A stretch of 64,000 nucleotides of DNA. Origin: Synechococcus sp. MVIR-18-1 (GTDB lineage Bacteria; Cyanobacteriota; Cyanobacteriia; PCC-6307; Cyanobiaceae). The notes under the pieces were generated by a model, which was given only the letters and a program-made list of their open reading frames with translations, had not been told where the DNA came from and made no database searches. Numbering within the stretch: the first letter of the stretch is position 1; the number at the start of each line of letters is the position of its first letter. Where the stretch lies: the NCBI RefSeq assembly GCF_014279835.1, contig NZ_CP047942.1, forward strand, positions 1,922,001 through 1,986,000, in the 5' to 3' direction. Positions 10,332 through 20,794 of this stretch are shown piece after piece. The position numbers and the translations under genes were made by a program.

Positions 10332-11795
10332 ATGCCTAGATACTTATTTCGTGAAGGGGTAGACATCAGCGCAGATGGCAACGACATGGTTGTCACAACC
10401 CCTTATGCCACACGAGCAAATCCCAATCGACAGACATTGCGCTTCAAAGGCGTAAAAGAATCACTAAAAAAAATTCTCAAAGAGCTATCTCAAGCTGGAA
10501 TCGAAAGCAATCAATATTTAGCCATACCAGAAAAGATAGAATCTACAGCTCCGCATTTAGCTCTTGAGCCCCAACTCAAGATGCTCTACAAGAACGGCTT
10601 ACTGATTCACGAAATCGATGGATGCAATGGCATTGCCATGCGCCTCCTACCGATCCATCCCGGACTCGATCAGCATCCCTATCCAGAAACTGAAAAAGAA
10701 TTCAAACTCTCAAAGTTTATAAGCATTCAGCCCTGCATAGAAGGCCTAGATATCACAACACCCTTATCTCCCACAACATTACGCCTGCAAGATCATCGGC
10801 TTTACCCACTGATCCAGAAGCTCGTATCGCCTTGCACAACGGAAGACATCAGGACCTTCCTACCCGAAGAATTACGCATTCAACATCGAGATGTTATTGC
10901 ATTCTTACTGTCATCTGGCGTGGTTGGAATCTGCAACACCAGTAACAACGTAGAGATCGACCAAGAGGCCATCACAGCCGGTTGGAGCAGGCAAGACCTG
11001 AGCTTCCATACGCACACGCGTGGCCATTTTATTGATCGATGCAAAGAAGAGTTATTGCCGAAAACAATCGACAAGAAAACCCCGCCAGCTAAGCATCAAA
11101 GAATCATTCTGAGCAAAGTGTCCCTACCAAAACCATCGATCAACAATCAGATTTCAAATTTCTATCAAATCATTCAGGCAAGGCAAACCATTCGCGCCTA
11201 CAGCTCCATGCCTATCACCGCCAAAGCATTAGGGAGCCTACTCTGGTATTCCATGCATACCCGAGAAGAGATCACCTGCGACCCAGGATTACCTCGATCT
11301 TACGAAGGCTTACTGAGGCCTACTGCAAGTGCTGGAGGCCTCCATTCCATCGAGCTTTATCTATGCATTAAACAGTGCATCGGCATTAGCCCTGGCTTTT
11401 ATCATTACGACTCTTTTGATCACACTCTTGGGAAGATGAGTGATCTCAACAAACCATGCCAAAGCATGCTCGAGATGGCAGTGAATACAACATGTCGAGC
11501 CCCTCAGGCGGCTTCTGTATCACCTAGCCAGGGCCAGCAGCCTGATGTCCTGATCGTAATGGCTACGCGCTACGCAAGGAATGCAAGCCTTCATTCAGAA
11601 ACCGGGCTTGCCTATGCCCTGATCCTAAAAGATGCAGGATCAATTTATCAACAACTTTATCTTGTTGCCACAGCGTTGGGGCTCGCACCGTGCGGGCTTA
11701 GCTTTGGAAGCAGTGAATTATTCGAACAGGTTTCCGGAATATCAGGCAAGAGCGAATGCTCCGTCGGTGAATTCATGATTGGCAATCCTAAATAA
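10332..11795 (+). CDS. Orphan SagB/ThcOx-type nitroreductase-fold dehydrogenase
   Basis: A 487-residue protein with an N-terminal region of about 270 residues and a C-terminal FMN nitroreductase-like domain (about 278-487). Visible pieces of the SagB-type dehydrogenase pattern are ARQTIRAYSS (283-292), TASAGGLHSIELYLC (331-345), GFYHYD (355-360) and DAGSIYQQLYLVATALGLAPC (434-454, in parts). An HTHTR segment near 226-230 and a winged-helix-like stretch at 155-200 also fit. In known systems such enzymes oxidise thiazolines/oxazolines made by a YcaO cyclodehydratase on a peptide. No YcaO protein, precursor peptide or transporter is seen nearby. The gene is visibly more AT-rich than its neighbours, which suggests transfer. 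The substrate is unknown. Confidence 0.75.
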   Translation: MPRYLFREGVDISADGNDMVVTTPYATRANPNRQTLRFKGVKESLKKILKELSQAGIESNQYLAIPEKIESTAPHLALEPQLKMLYKNGLLIHEIDGCNGIAMRLLPIHPGLDQHPYPETEKEFKLSKFISIQPCIEGLDITTPLSPTTLRLQDHRLYPLIQKLVSPCTTEDIRTFLPEELRIQHRDVIAFLLSSGVVGICNTSNNVEIDQEAITAGWSRQDLSFHTHTRGHFIDRCKEELLPKTIDKKTPPAKHQRIILSKVSLPKPSINNQISNFYQIIQARQTIRAYSSMPITAKALGSLLWYSMHTREEITCDPGLPRSYEGLLRPTASAGGLHSIELYLCIKQCIGISPGFYHYDSFDHTLGKMSDLNKPCQSMLEMAVNTTCRAPQAASVSPSQGQQPDVLIVMATRYARNASLHSETGLAYALILKDAGSIYQQLYLVATALGLAPCGLSFGSSELFEQVSGISGKSECSVGEFMIGNPK

Positions 11796-12057
11796 AGACT
11801 CATAACCCTTCCAAACAAAAAACAGGCAATTAAATAGTTGCGAAAGCAGAAAAAAAGGGCACGGCCAGCCACAAAGGCAATCCGAACATGTCCATCGAGC
11901 TCCTCTTCACTGCGCAGCACTTGTCAGCAGACGAGAAAAGCACTGCTTGAAAGGCCACTGCTTGGCGCTGGCATGTGGCCAGAAGCGCCTCGACAGAACC
12001 GTCACTAGCTCGAATCAGCCGCAAAACGGGAACCTTTGCGCCAAGCAGCTAAAACAC
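11796..12057. other. Intergenic stretch before the hli gene
   Basis: About 300 bases separate the SagB-type gene from hli. The minus strand has a 64-codon frame (12024-11830, TTG start) ending in a hydrophobic tail; it is too weak to call a gene. A small GCAA/TTGC hairpin at about 11824-11839 followed by T on the minus strand could end a transcript. Otherwise only A-rich runs were noted before the repeat at 12058. Confidence 0.35.
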
Positions 12058-12085
12058 GCAACAGTCTGTTACAGTCTGTTCAACT
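12058..12085 (+). promoter_or_regulatory. HLR1-like direct repeat upstream of hli (possible RpaB site)
   Basis: Three 8-base units spaced by CT lie in a row: GCAACAGT (12058), GTTACAGT (12068) and GTTCAACT (12078). The HLR1 element bound by the response regulator RpaB is two imperfect 8-base direct repeats, (G/T)TTACA(T/A)(T/A), with a 2-base gap. The middle unit matches six of the key positions. The site ends 13 bases before the hli ATG. Light control through RpaB is an inference. Confidence 0.5.
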
Positions 12086-12098
12086 TTCTTAACGATCC

Positions 12099-12236
12099 AT
12101 GAACGACTCCAAATTCGGTTTTTCGTCATTTGCAGAGCAGTGGAACGGAAGACTGGCCATGATGGGCTTCGTGATCGGCCTCGGCACAGAACTCCTAACG
12201 GGACAAGGAATTCTTTCCCAAATCGGTCTCGGTTGA
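12099..12236 (+). CDS. hli: High-light-inducible protein (Hli/Scp)
   Basis: A 45-residue single-helix chlorophyll-binding protein of the thylakoid membrane that helps protect photosystems and chlorophyll under stress. The motif AEQWNGRLAMMGF holds the Glu and Asn/Arg residues that bind chlorophyll and pair the helices, and the helix continues VIGLGTELLTGQG. The start ATG is the only one in frame. It stands alone with an HLR1-like repeat upstream and a strong terminator downstream, so it is likely a separate light-regulated unit. Confidence 0.94.
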   Translation: MNDSKFGFSSFAEQWNGRLAMMGFVIGLGTELLTGQGILSQIGLG

Positions 12237-12262
12237 ATTATTGAATTAATTCAATAATTCAA
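12233..12262. repeat. Perfect 30-bp palindrome overlapping the hli stop codon
   Basis: The 15-base arm TTGAATTATTGAATT (12233-12247) is followed directly by its exact reverse complement (12248-12262), with no loop. It is AT-rich and overlaps the hli TGA (12234-12236). As RNA it would form a long hairpin with a minimal loop just before the terminator. Confidence 0.9.
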
Positions 12263-12270
12263 GTTTTAAG

Positions 12271-12300
12271 AAGAGCTGGTCAGTGGCCAGCTCTTTTTTT
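12271..12300 (+). terminator. Rho-independent terminator of hli
   Basis: GAGCTGG and CCAGCTC form a stem around a short loop (TCAGTGG) and are followed by about eight T (to 12301). It lies 35 bases after the hli stop. Confidence 0.9.
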
Positions 12301-12301
12301 T

Positions 12302-12629
12302 GCAAATAATGCTGTCACTAGCTCGCAAGTACAGACTTTCACGTACAAGAAGTTTTAGTAATCCGTTAAGGGGCGATGGGAATTGATTTCGGAACACCCT
12401 TATATTCTTCGACGCCACAGAAGCATTTATCGGCAACGATTCAGTGATCACCCGTTAACAACTGAAGAGACTTCTTTGATTCTCGACAGGATCATATTTT
12501 GAATTTGCATTAGATAAAGGCGTTGTACTTTTTTGGAGAGAATAATTTCTCCTTTCATAAAACATGCATGGAAGCATTAAAAACCATTGTTAATTATCCC
12601 TTCTGTTGCACCACTCAGGGGTTATTGAG
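12302..12629. other. Intergenic stretch between hli and ychJ, no gene seen
   Basis: 328 bases, AT-rich, with no convincing reading frame on either strand. A 5-bp hairpin (ACTCA/TGAGT) lies at about 12612-12630, next to the YchJ stop, without a T-run. Nothing else recognisable was found; an unannotated small RNA cannot be excluded. Confidence 0.4.
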
Positions 12630-13067
12630 TCATAGCGGCTTGATATAAAGCCAGTTCTTTTTCAGGCTCCCATCCCTTCGTTGAAACAATGACGTTTCAG
12701 TCATCACATTGCGTTGGCCACCCGCTCCAAATGTCGCCTCGAACGTCACCGTGCCTTCAAGATCTTCCACACCGCCAGCCTCCACGGCCTTGATCTTCAG
12801 TCCCAACCAACGCACCTCGCGGCAATTCTTACGTAACTCTTTGCGGCGTAGCAGCAAAGGTGTCAATGAATCCGGATGCGTTGCGATTAAATAATCCACT
12901 TCAGCAAGAGCAAAAGCCGAATAGCGCGAACGCATCAACTGTTCAGCAGTGATCGCCCATTGCCTCCCGCGATGCAGAGGTTCGCAACAGCTTTCGTAGT
13001 TCATTCCACTCAAGCAAGGGCATGGTTCACTGCTTTTTGATGATCCAAAACCAGCAGCGCTTGCCAT
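12630..13067 (-). CDS. YchJ family (UPF0225) SEC-C motif protein
   Basis: A 145-residue protein of the YchJ/UPF0225 family, function unknown. The N-terminus has the SEC-C-like zinc motif CPCLSG...YESCCEPLH (CxC and CC) and the family hallmark AEQLMRSRYSAFALAEVDYLIATH. The C-terminal half is an NTF2-like fold region (VTFEATF, LFQRRDGSLKKNWLYI). The ATG at 13067 overlaps the stop of the DUF3326 gene by one base (TAATG); upstream frame is not coding-like. It is the last gene of a minus-strand operon. Confidence 0.88.
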   Translation of the reverse strand: MASAAGFGSSKSSEPCPCLSGMNYESCCEPLHRGRQWAITAEQLMRSRYSAFALAEVDYLIATHPDSLTPLLLRRKELRKNCREVRWLGLKIKAVEAGGVEDLEGTVTFEATFGAGGQRNVMTETSLFQRRDGSLKKNWLYIKPL

Positions 13068-14146
13068 TACTCCAGCTCCTTCAAGGCAGATAAGGGTCGC
13101 ATCAATGCAGATAAAGCAACACCTTCGCGTAAGGCCAGCACCAATCCAGCCGCCTCGGCATAAGAGCCTGCATGCAACACCTCCGAGCCCACACCAAGGG
13201 CTGTTGATGTGACCTCCAGGACGGACGGATTGGCAACACTGATCACAGGAACCCTGCGCTCCAGGCAAGCCAACGCGGCTTCTCCTCCCAAAGAGCCCTC
13301 TGGGACAACCAACACTCCCAAATCATCAGCCAAAAGATCACTTGCTTTGGCGGCTGAACTCTGAACCAACGCTGGTGCCTGATTTAAACCCACCAACACG
13401 CACGCCAAAAAGGTGTAACCCAACTCCTCCCCTGCAGCACGAGGATCCAGCTGCGGATCCAGCGGCAAAACCGATAAAGCCGGTGCATGGGCGCAGGGAA
13501 TCTGCAGGTGGCGCACGAGTAGATGGCTGATCACGGCTTCGGCTCCCGCCAAGGCGTCCACACCACTGCCATGGCGATAGGCCTGCAAAGCCTCACTGCC
13601 CTGGTCGTCGGGGAAGCGAGCAACCACCGCAATCGCCGTTGCACCGCTGGCTTTTAAGCGTTCACCCGCCCTCAATAAGGAATCGGGGCGCTCAAGAGTG
13701 CCCCAACTCGCTCCACTGTGGCCCAAGCCCAAATGAACGCCTAAGGGCTCATCGCTAGTCACCACAGGGCCGATTTCAAGGCCCAGCGTTGCCCTACAAC
13801 CATCGGCCACCTGTAGGTGGCGGTGACGCAGTTCCGGCTCAATACTGGCATCCAAAAGCAAACCAATCCGCTGCTGACGAACAGATCGCAGCGCCCAATC
13901 GCCTGCGGCAAAGCGGTCGAGACCATACCCCTCCACATAGTGAATGCGCTGGTCTTTCCAATACAAAGAAGCCCCATTCATCACATTGGGATGGGTGATC
14001 AAACACCCGGAGGCCGCAGCCAAAAGCCTGGCACTCGGAAGGGCATCGCCGGCATACCCGCCGATCGCACAACCAATACCCGTTGGGACCACCATCAACG
14101 TGGGCAGGGGAGATCCCAAAGCCAGCCCCTCACTCACTCGATCCAC
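13067..14146 (-). CDS. DUF3326 family protein
   Basis: A 359-residue soluble protein of the DUF3326 family, common in cyanobacteria and plants; function unknown. Glycine-rich features include VVPTGIGCAIGGYAGDALPSAR near the N-terminus and LGHSGASWG. The GTG start (14146) lies 12 bases inside the end of the upstream 62-residue frame. It sits between a ferredoxin-type operon and YchJ, with start/stop overlaps on both sides, so translation of the string is probably coupled. Confidence 0.85.
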   Translation of the reverse strand: MDRVSEGLALGSPLPTLMVVPTGIGCAIGGYAGDALPSARLLAAASGCLITHPNVMNGASLYWKDQRIHYVEGYGLDRFAAGDWALRSVRQQRIGLLLDASIEPELRHRHLQVADGCRATLGLEIGPVVTSDEPLGVHLGLGHSGASWGTLERPDSLLRAGERLKASGATAIAVVARFPDDQGSEALQAYRHGSGVDALAGAEAVISHLLVRHLQIPCAHAPALSVLPLDPQLDPRAAGEELGYTFLACVLVGLNQAPALVQSSAAKASDLLADDLGVLVVPEGSLGGEAALACLERRVPVISVANPSVLEVTSTALGVGSEVLHAGSYAEAAGLVLALREGVALSALMRPLSALKELE

Positions 14147-14322
14147 ACCGCTTCAACCTGCAAGACAGCCCCGTGATCTTGCTCGGAATGATGGACAGCA
14201 GTAATCGCCCAACGCAGGGGGGCACCATGAATGCGCAATTGATCCTTTAACCAACCACGTAAATCAGACGCCTTTAGATCTTTCGGCCAAGGCAATTGCA
14301 ACGTTTTCGACGCCAACCTCAT
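14134..14322 (-). CDS. Small unknown protein in a ferredoxin operon
   Basis: A 62-residue frame (MRLASKTLQL...) starting at ATG 14322, which overlaps the ferredoxin stop by 4 bases, and ending 13 bases into the DUF3326 gene. It is basic at the start, then has LRGWLKDQLRIHGAPLRWAITAV and an acidic end. I do not recognise the family. Tight overlaps on both sides support that it is expressed. Confidence 0.68.
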   Translation of the reverse strand: MRLASKTLQLPWPKDLKASDLRGWLKDQLRIHGAPLRWAITAVHHSEQDHGAVLQVEAVWIE

Positions 14323-14687
14323 TTTTGGTACTGACCAAACTGAGCCTCATAGAGCGCATCCTCTTGACCCGCTAGTAGCTGAAGATCGGAACAAGGAAGC
14401 GCAACGCACAGCAACGTAAAACCATCAGCGCGTAGGTCTTCTCTTACCCCCATTGCATCAGATTGCTCCACAGATCCACTTTTGAGGCGGGCTGCACAGG
14501 TGGTGCAAACCCCAGAACAGCAAGAACTGGGAAGCATCACCCCTGCCGCTTCCGCAGCCGCCAAAACGGTCTGATCACTGCGACAGGAAAAACTGTGCTC
14601 AGAACCATCGATCTCGATGCTGACGTTGAAAGTAGCGGCAGCAATGGCGTTATCGCTCATCCTTAAAGAGAAGCCTTGGTCATTCAT
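14319..14687 (-). CDS. 2Fe-2S ferredoxin (plant-type fold)
   Basis: A 122-residue electron carrier. The cluster is bound by CCSGVCTTC (CxxxxCxxC pattern within SSCCSGVCTTCAARL) and a distal Cys in TLLCVALP. It is divergent from the main photosynthetic PetF, which is shorter and strongly acidic. The ATG at 14687 is preceded by GAGAAG; an ATG at 14660 is the alternative. It opens the operon ferredoxin, 62-residue protein, DUF3326, YchJ. The partner enzyme is unknown. Confidence 0.88.
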   Translation of the reverse strand: MNDQGFSLRMSDNAIAAATFNVSIEIDGSEHSFSCRSDQTVLAAAEAAGVMLPSSCCSGVCTTCAARLKSGSVEQSDAMGVREDLRADGFTLLCVALPCSDLQLLAGQEDALYEAQFGQYQK

Positions 14688-14706
14688 CTTCTCAGGGCAA
14701 CAGGCC

Positions 14707-15414
14707 TTATGACGACAGATCGGAGCAGGGATTCCATTGCGAGGGATGGGGCGCTAGGTATTCCGGTGGATTCCCATGCTCGGGAGCTGTGATCACAAAA
14801 TCGAAACTGATCGAGCAGCGAAGCGATTCAGGATCGCCATTCGCCAACACGCTGTGATCAAGCCTGGAAGGAAACAGCACGAGTAAGCCAACCTCAGGAG
14901 CCAAATCCCACCGTTCAGAATTCAAAGGGTGATCAGAAGCAATTGGCCCGCCATGGCCAGCGACGAGTCCTGGAACGAGCTCATTGCTTTGATGAGGGGC
15001 ATGCACGCGAAGCACACCCTCCTCCCCTGAACCATCTCCGGTGAGATAGAGCACCGCACTGAGATGGGCATTGGGGTGGTGATGGCGGCCAACGAGCTGA
15101 TCCCAATCGCTTAGCACAGGCCAGCAGCGCTGGAGATGCAAAGCCACTTGGCTGCGATCAAAGCCAACGGACTCAAGGTAACCCGTGGCCTGCTCTGACA
15201 CCTTGTGAACCAATGGAGCAAATTCGGCTTGGTGATGCAACTGCCAAACACCGTTGATATCCCCAGTCCAAGCGCATCCCTCACTGGGATTGCCAACAGC
15301 CCCACCCCTAAGAGCCAGCAGCGTCTGCAAATGTCCAGCAAGATCCAGTGGATCGATGACCAGCTTGGTTGTCGCCACAACCGTTGGGAAAAGCTGGTGA
15401 AGAGTGAAAGTCAT
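14707..15414 (-). CDS. 2OG-Fe(II) oxygenase family protein (TIGR02466-like)
   Basis: A 235-residue cupin-fold protein. The iron ligands are likely H/H in HHHPNAHLSAVLYLTG and the distal His in LVLFPSRLDHSV; SISFDF marks the last strand. This matches putative 2OG-Fe(II) oxygenases found in marine cyanobacteria and their phages. Substrate unknown. The ATG at 15414 is preceded by a GTG (15417) that may not be used. A bidirectional terminator separates it from atpG. Confidence 0.82.
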   Translation of the reverse strand: MTFTLHQLFPTVVATTKLVIDPLDLAGHLQTLLALRGGAVGNPSEGCAWTGDINGVWQLHHQAEFAPLVHKVSEQATGYLESVGFDRSQVALHLQRCWPVLSDWDQLVGRHHHPNAHLSAVLYLTGDGSGEEGVLRVHAPHQSNELVPGLVAGHGGPIASDHPLNSERWDLAPEVGLLVLFPSRLDHSVLANGDPESLRCSISFDFVITAPEHGNPPEYLAPHPSQWNPCSDLSS

Positions 15415-15420
15415 CACTCC

Positions 15421-15457
15421 ATTAAAAAAGCCGGCCCACAGGACCGGCTTTTTTAAT
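15421..15457. terminator. Strong terminator between atpG and the oxygenase gene
   Basis: A perfect 14-bp inverted repeat (ATTAAAAAAGCCGG and CCGGCTTTTTTAAT) with a 9-base loop and A/T runs on both sides. It ends the ATP synthase operon on the minus strand (13 bases after the atpG stop) and lies just ahead of the next minus-strand gene. Confidence 0.92.
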
Positions 15458-15470
15458 GATCACAAGGGAG

Positions 15471-16424
15471 CTAGCCCCCTGCAGCCGCCGAGCCACCAAC
15501 AACTTCCAGAATTTCCTGGGTAATCGCTGCCTGACGCGCCTTGTTGTAATCAAGAGTGAGCGTTTTTGCCAATTCCTTGGCATTATCACTGGCATTATTC
15601 ATTGCAGTCATACGACTGGCCAGCTCAGACGCTGCCGATTCCTGCAACGAACGCAAAAGTTGATTCTGTAAATACAGAGGCAACAACGCATTCAAAAGCT
15701 GATCAGGACTTTGCTCAAAGACGATGTCTGAGGGCAGAGCAGGTTGAGAATTAGCAGGAGCATCTCCTGTCTCAACAGTCAGACGACCTTCTTTGGTTGT
15801 GAGACGGAAGATTTCATCCTCTGCCTCAGCAATCCCTTGGGGATCAAGAGGCAAAAGCGTCTGAACGACGGGCTTACAGCTCACCAAATTAATAAACTTG
15901 GTGTAAACGATCTCAACACGATCTGATGTTTCAGAAAGAAACTCAGCAAAGATTTCGCTAGCGATTGAACCAGCTTCGTCTGCCGTAGGTACTTGCTCCA
16001 AGCCCGTGAAAGTAGCTTGAATGGGATAACTACGATTGGTGAAATAACTAATCGCTTTGCGACCAATCAACACAAGAGTGACTTTGTAACCCTGGCGTTG
16101 AAGCTCAGCGAAACGTTTCTCAGTGCGTCTGATGATATTGGAGTTGTAGCCACCACAAAGACCACGATCGCCAGTGACGGCCATCAAGGTGATGGTTTCA
16201 ACAGGGCGCTGCTCGAGCAGTGGAGCATCAGCATCTTCAAAGCGCATACGCGCTTGAAGATTCTCTAGTAAGCGCGCGAGTCGATCCGCAAACGGACGAC
16301 TTCGCAAGACTTGTTCTTGAGCTCGACGAACTTTGGCCGCAGCCACGAGGCGCATGGCCTCTGTGATCTTGCGGGTGTTCTTGACCGATTTAATTCGGTC
16401 ACGGATCGCTTTTAGATTTGCCAT
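15471..16424 (-). CDS. atpG: ATP synthase F1 gamma subunit
   Basis: The central rotor shaft, 317 residues. N-terminal [23 protein letters not shown] and C-terminal [39 protein letters not shown] are the two coiled-coil helices. The length and the middle insertion (about residues 195-235) are those of cyanobacterial gamma, which lacks the chloroplast redox cysteine pair. It is the last gene of the atp operon, 11 bases after atpA. Confidence 0.98.
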   Translation of the reverse strand: MANLKAIRDRIKSVKNTRKITEAMRLVAAAKVRRAQEQVLRSRPFADRLARLLENLQARMRFEDADAPLLEQRPVETITLMAVTGDRGLCGGYNSNIIRRTEKRFAELQRQGYKVTLVLIGRKAISYFTNRSYPIQATFTGLEQVPTADEAGSIASEIFAEFLSETSDRVEIVYTKFINLVSCKPVVQTLLPLDPQGIAEAEDEIFRLTTKEGRLTVETGDAPANSQPALPSDIVFEQSPDQLLNALLPLYLQNQLLRSLQESAASELASRMTAMNNASDNAKELAKTLTLDYNKARQAAITQEILEVVGGSAAAGG

Positions 16425-16435
16425 GGCTTAAGCCC

Positions 16436-18010
<1,575 letters not shown>

Positions 18011-18015
18011 TTAGC

Positions 18016-18564
18016 TCAGCTCGCCTTAGCGAGGGCAAGACCTAGGCGTCGAACCTGACCAGAAAGGCTGGCATCGATCACCTGAGAACCGAGATTGACG
18101 ATGAAACCACCAATCAACGAAGGATCAACCTCTAGATCGATTTCGACGTCATTGGTTCCAGCCATTGACTGGACTTTGGTGGTTAATGCGGCCTGCTGCT
18201 CATCAGTTAAAGGTTGAGCAGAGCGAACATGCGCCAAAGCAATATTTCGAGACTCTCGATAAAGCTCGAGGTAGCGCAGGAGCACTGCTTCAAGCGCTGG
18301 AAGGCGCTGGCGATCAGCCAAAACCTTGAGCAAATTCATCAACGAAGGAGTGATTTGCTCAGCAAGAAGGCTTGTTAAAGCTTTTTTCTTTGCATCAGGC
18401 TCAAGCACAGGAGAGGTCATCGCGTCGCGAAGCGGCTCAGAACTCTCCCAAGCAGTAAGAAGCGTTTTGCATTGCGCTGCGACTTCATCCGACTCTTTGC
18501 GGGCGTCGGTGACCTGAAGTAAGGCGTCTGCGTATGGGGTGGCTAGAGAATTAAGAAGAGGCAT
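18016..18564 (-). CDS. atpH: ATP synthase F1 delta subunit
   Basis: A 182-residue subunit that links F1 to the peripheral stalk. The start LNSLATPYADALLQV and the C-terminal DPSLIGGFIVNLGSQVIDASLSGQVRRL are diagnostic. Its start overlaps the atpF stop by one base. Confidence 0.97.
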   Translation of the reverse strand: MPLLNSLATPYADALLQVTDARKESDEVAAQCKTLLTAWESSEPLRDAMTSPVLEPDAKKKALTSLLAEQITPSLMNLLKVLADRQRLPALEAVLLRYLELYRESRNIALAHVRSAQPLTDEQQAALTTKVQSMAGTNDVEIDLEVDPSLIGGFIVNLGSQVIDASLSGQVRRLGLALAKAS

Positions 18565-19085
18565 CAGGAATCCCCCAGATTTTGAATGGAGGAATCGATA
18601 AGCCGGCCTTGCGCATTGCTGTCAAGACGATTCGGCAATTCGATCATCGCCTGATCGATAGCAGCTAACGCTGCTTGACGTCGTAGCTGTTCTGTCAGGC
18701 GTGCACCTTCGGCATTGAGATCAGCCAGGGCGTCTTGCTTCAGAGCAGCCATGGCCTGAATCGTGCGCTTTTCGCCGTCTAAGCGAATGGCTTGTGCACG
18801 AGCAGTGCCGTCAACTCGGATCTTGTCAGCTTTTTGCTGAGCGACTGAAAGCTCTTGTTGGGCTTCAGCCAGCTCAGCAGTAGCAGACTTAAGACGACTC
18901 TCGGCATCTTCGAGATCACGAAGAATGGTCTCGCGTCGGCGCTGAAGCATGCCGCCAAGGAATCCTTTTAGGAACCAATACAGAACTCCGATCACAATGA
19001 CCAGGTTGATCAGATTGGTTTCAAGCAGATTGAGGTTGATTCCAAAACCACCCTCAGCAGCCATCAAGGGAAAGAAAACAGTCAT
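18564..19085 (-). CDS. atpF: ATP synthase F0 subunit b
   Basis: A 173-residue stalk protein: one membrane helix near the N-terminus (ETNLINLVIVIGVLYWFL) and then a long charged coiled coil. It overlaps atpF' by one base (start ATG 19085). Cyanobacteria carry b and b' as a heterodimer. Confidence 0.97.
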   Translation of the reverse strand: MTVFFPLMAAEGGFGINLNLLETNLINLVIVIGVLYWFLKGFLGGMLQRRRETILRDLEDAESRLKSATAELAEAQQELSVAQQKADKIRVDGTARAQAIRLDGEKRTIQAMAALKQDALADLNAEGARLTEQLRRQAALAAIDQAMIELPNRLDSNAQGRLIDSSIQNLGDS

Positions 19086-19549
19086 CAGGCAGCCATCAAT
19101 CGTTGGATGATCTGGGAGCTGAGCTGATCGACCTGACTCATCAAGCTGGCTTGTGCAGCATCACGCTGAGATTCGATCTCTCTGCGGGCTTGCTCGCGAG
19201 TGCGATTGGCCTCAGCTTCCGCTTCGGCTAATGCCTCGCGGTAGAGAGCATCAACTTCCGATTCAGCTTCAACAATTGCTGACTGGGCAGCTTGTCGGGC
19301 ACCGCGGAGTTGATCTTGAAGGTCAGCTTCAAGTCGCTTAATTTGCTCAAGCTTTTGCTTGGCATCAGCACGACTCGTAGAGATGTAACCCTCACGATCT
19401 TCCACGACCTTGCCAACTGGCCGGAAGAACAGGGAATTAAGCAGGAAGGTAAGGAGAACCACCTGAACCGCCATGAGCGGAAGGGTGGCATCGAGGTCAA
19501 AGAGACCTCCCTCCGGAACAGCTGCTTCAGCGAGCAGAAGCCAGGTCAT
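19085..19549 (-). CDS. atpG2: ATP synthase F0 subunit b'
   Basis: A 154-residue second stalk subunit. One membrane segment ([27 protein letters not shown]) precedes a coiled coil with the family start EDREGYI. It pairs with b. The 90 bases between it and atpE hold no recognised gene. Confidence 0.95.
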   Translation of the reverse strand: MTWLLLAEAAVPEGGLFDLDATLPLMAVQVVLLTFLLNSLFFRPVGKVVEDREGYISTSRADAKQKLEQIKRLEADLQDQLRGARQAAQSAIVEAESEVDALYREALAEAEAEANRTREQARREIESQRDAAQASLMSQVDQLSSQIIQRLMAA

Positions 19550-19639
19550 GGAAGGGTGCGCTGGGGTAAATCAAATCGATCGGAATGCGGCTACAGCGAA
19601 GACCACAGGGGGAAGACTTCTCTGTAGCCGCAATCTCAA

Positions 19640-20002
<363 letters not shown>

Positions 20003-20042
20003 TTAGCAGATCGCCGAGAATCGGCGATAGGGGTGAAAAGAC

Positions 20043-20771
20043 CTAGTGGGCCTCTTCGTGCACTGCTTCACCGATGTAATTAGCGGCGAGAGTTGCAAAA
20101 ATCAGAGCCTGAATGGCACTGGTAAACAGACCAAGGAACATGGCTGGAAGTGGAACAAGTACAGGGACCAAGAAGGCCAGCACTGCCACAACCAATTCAT
20201 CGGCCAAAATATTTCCGAACAAACGGAAAGAAAGAGAGAGGGGCTTCGTGAAGTCCTCAATGATTTTGAACGGGAGCATGATCGGGGTTGGCTCCACGTA
20301 GTACTCGAAGTAGCGCAACCCCTTTCGGCTCAATCCTGCATAAAAGTAGGAAAGAGACACCAGCAAAGCCATCGCCACGGTGGTGTTGATGTCTGCGGTT
20401 GGAGCACCCAACTCACCGTTGGGAAGTTCGATTAAGCGCCAAGGAATTAGCGCTCCACCCCAATTGCAGACAAAGATGAAAAGGAACAGGGTCCCAATGA
20501 ATGGAAGCCAGTCTCGGTAGGCCTTTTCACCAATTTGTTCACGGGCGAGATCACGTAAATAATCCCAAAGGAATTCCAGAAAGTTCTGGACACCACTCGG
20601 ATCACGCTCCATCTTGCGAGTACCAATCACGATCAGAGCAAGCAATGCTCCAATCACAACCCAAGAGCTGAGAAAAACTTGACCGTGAAGGTTGATGTTG
20701 CCGATCTGCCAATACAGATGTTGACCGACCTCAAGTTCGGCGAACGGCAGATTGAGGGGAGTCAGAACCAT
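20043..20771 (-). CDS. atpB: ATP synthase F0 subunit a
   Basis: A 242-residue membrane protein that forms the proton half-channels next to the c ring. The essential Arg lies in [17 protein letters not shown]. Five or more membrane helices are evident. It follows atpI by 23 bases. Confidence 0.98.
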   Translation of the reverse strand: MVLTPLNLPFAELEVGQHLYWQIGNINLHGQVFLSSWVVIGALLALIVIGTRKMERDPSGVQNFLEFLWDYLRDLAREQIGEKAYRDWLPFIGTLFLFIFVCNWGGALIPWRLIELPNGELGAPTADINTTVAMALLVSLSYFYAGLSRKGLRYFEYYVEPTPIMLPFKIIEDFTKPLSLSFRLFGNILADELVVAVLAFLVPVLVPLPAMFLGLFTSAIQALIFATLAANYIGEAVHEEAH

Positions 20772-20794
20772 GGCAGAAGCGAAGTTGCTCGAGG

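Noticed and set aside
11830-12024. Minus-strand frame of 64 codons near hli
   Set aside because: TTG start, no known family; a hydrophobic tail and a weak hairpin are not enough to call a gene.
12266-12451. Minus-strand frame of 61 codons after hli
   Set aside because: It runs through the hli terminator and has no conserved pattern.
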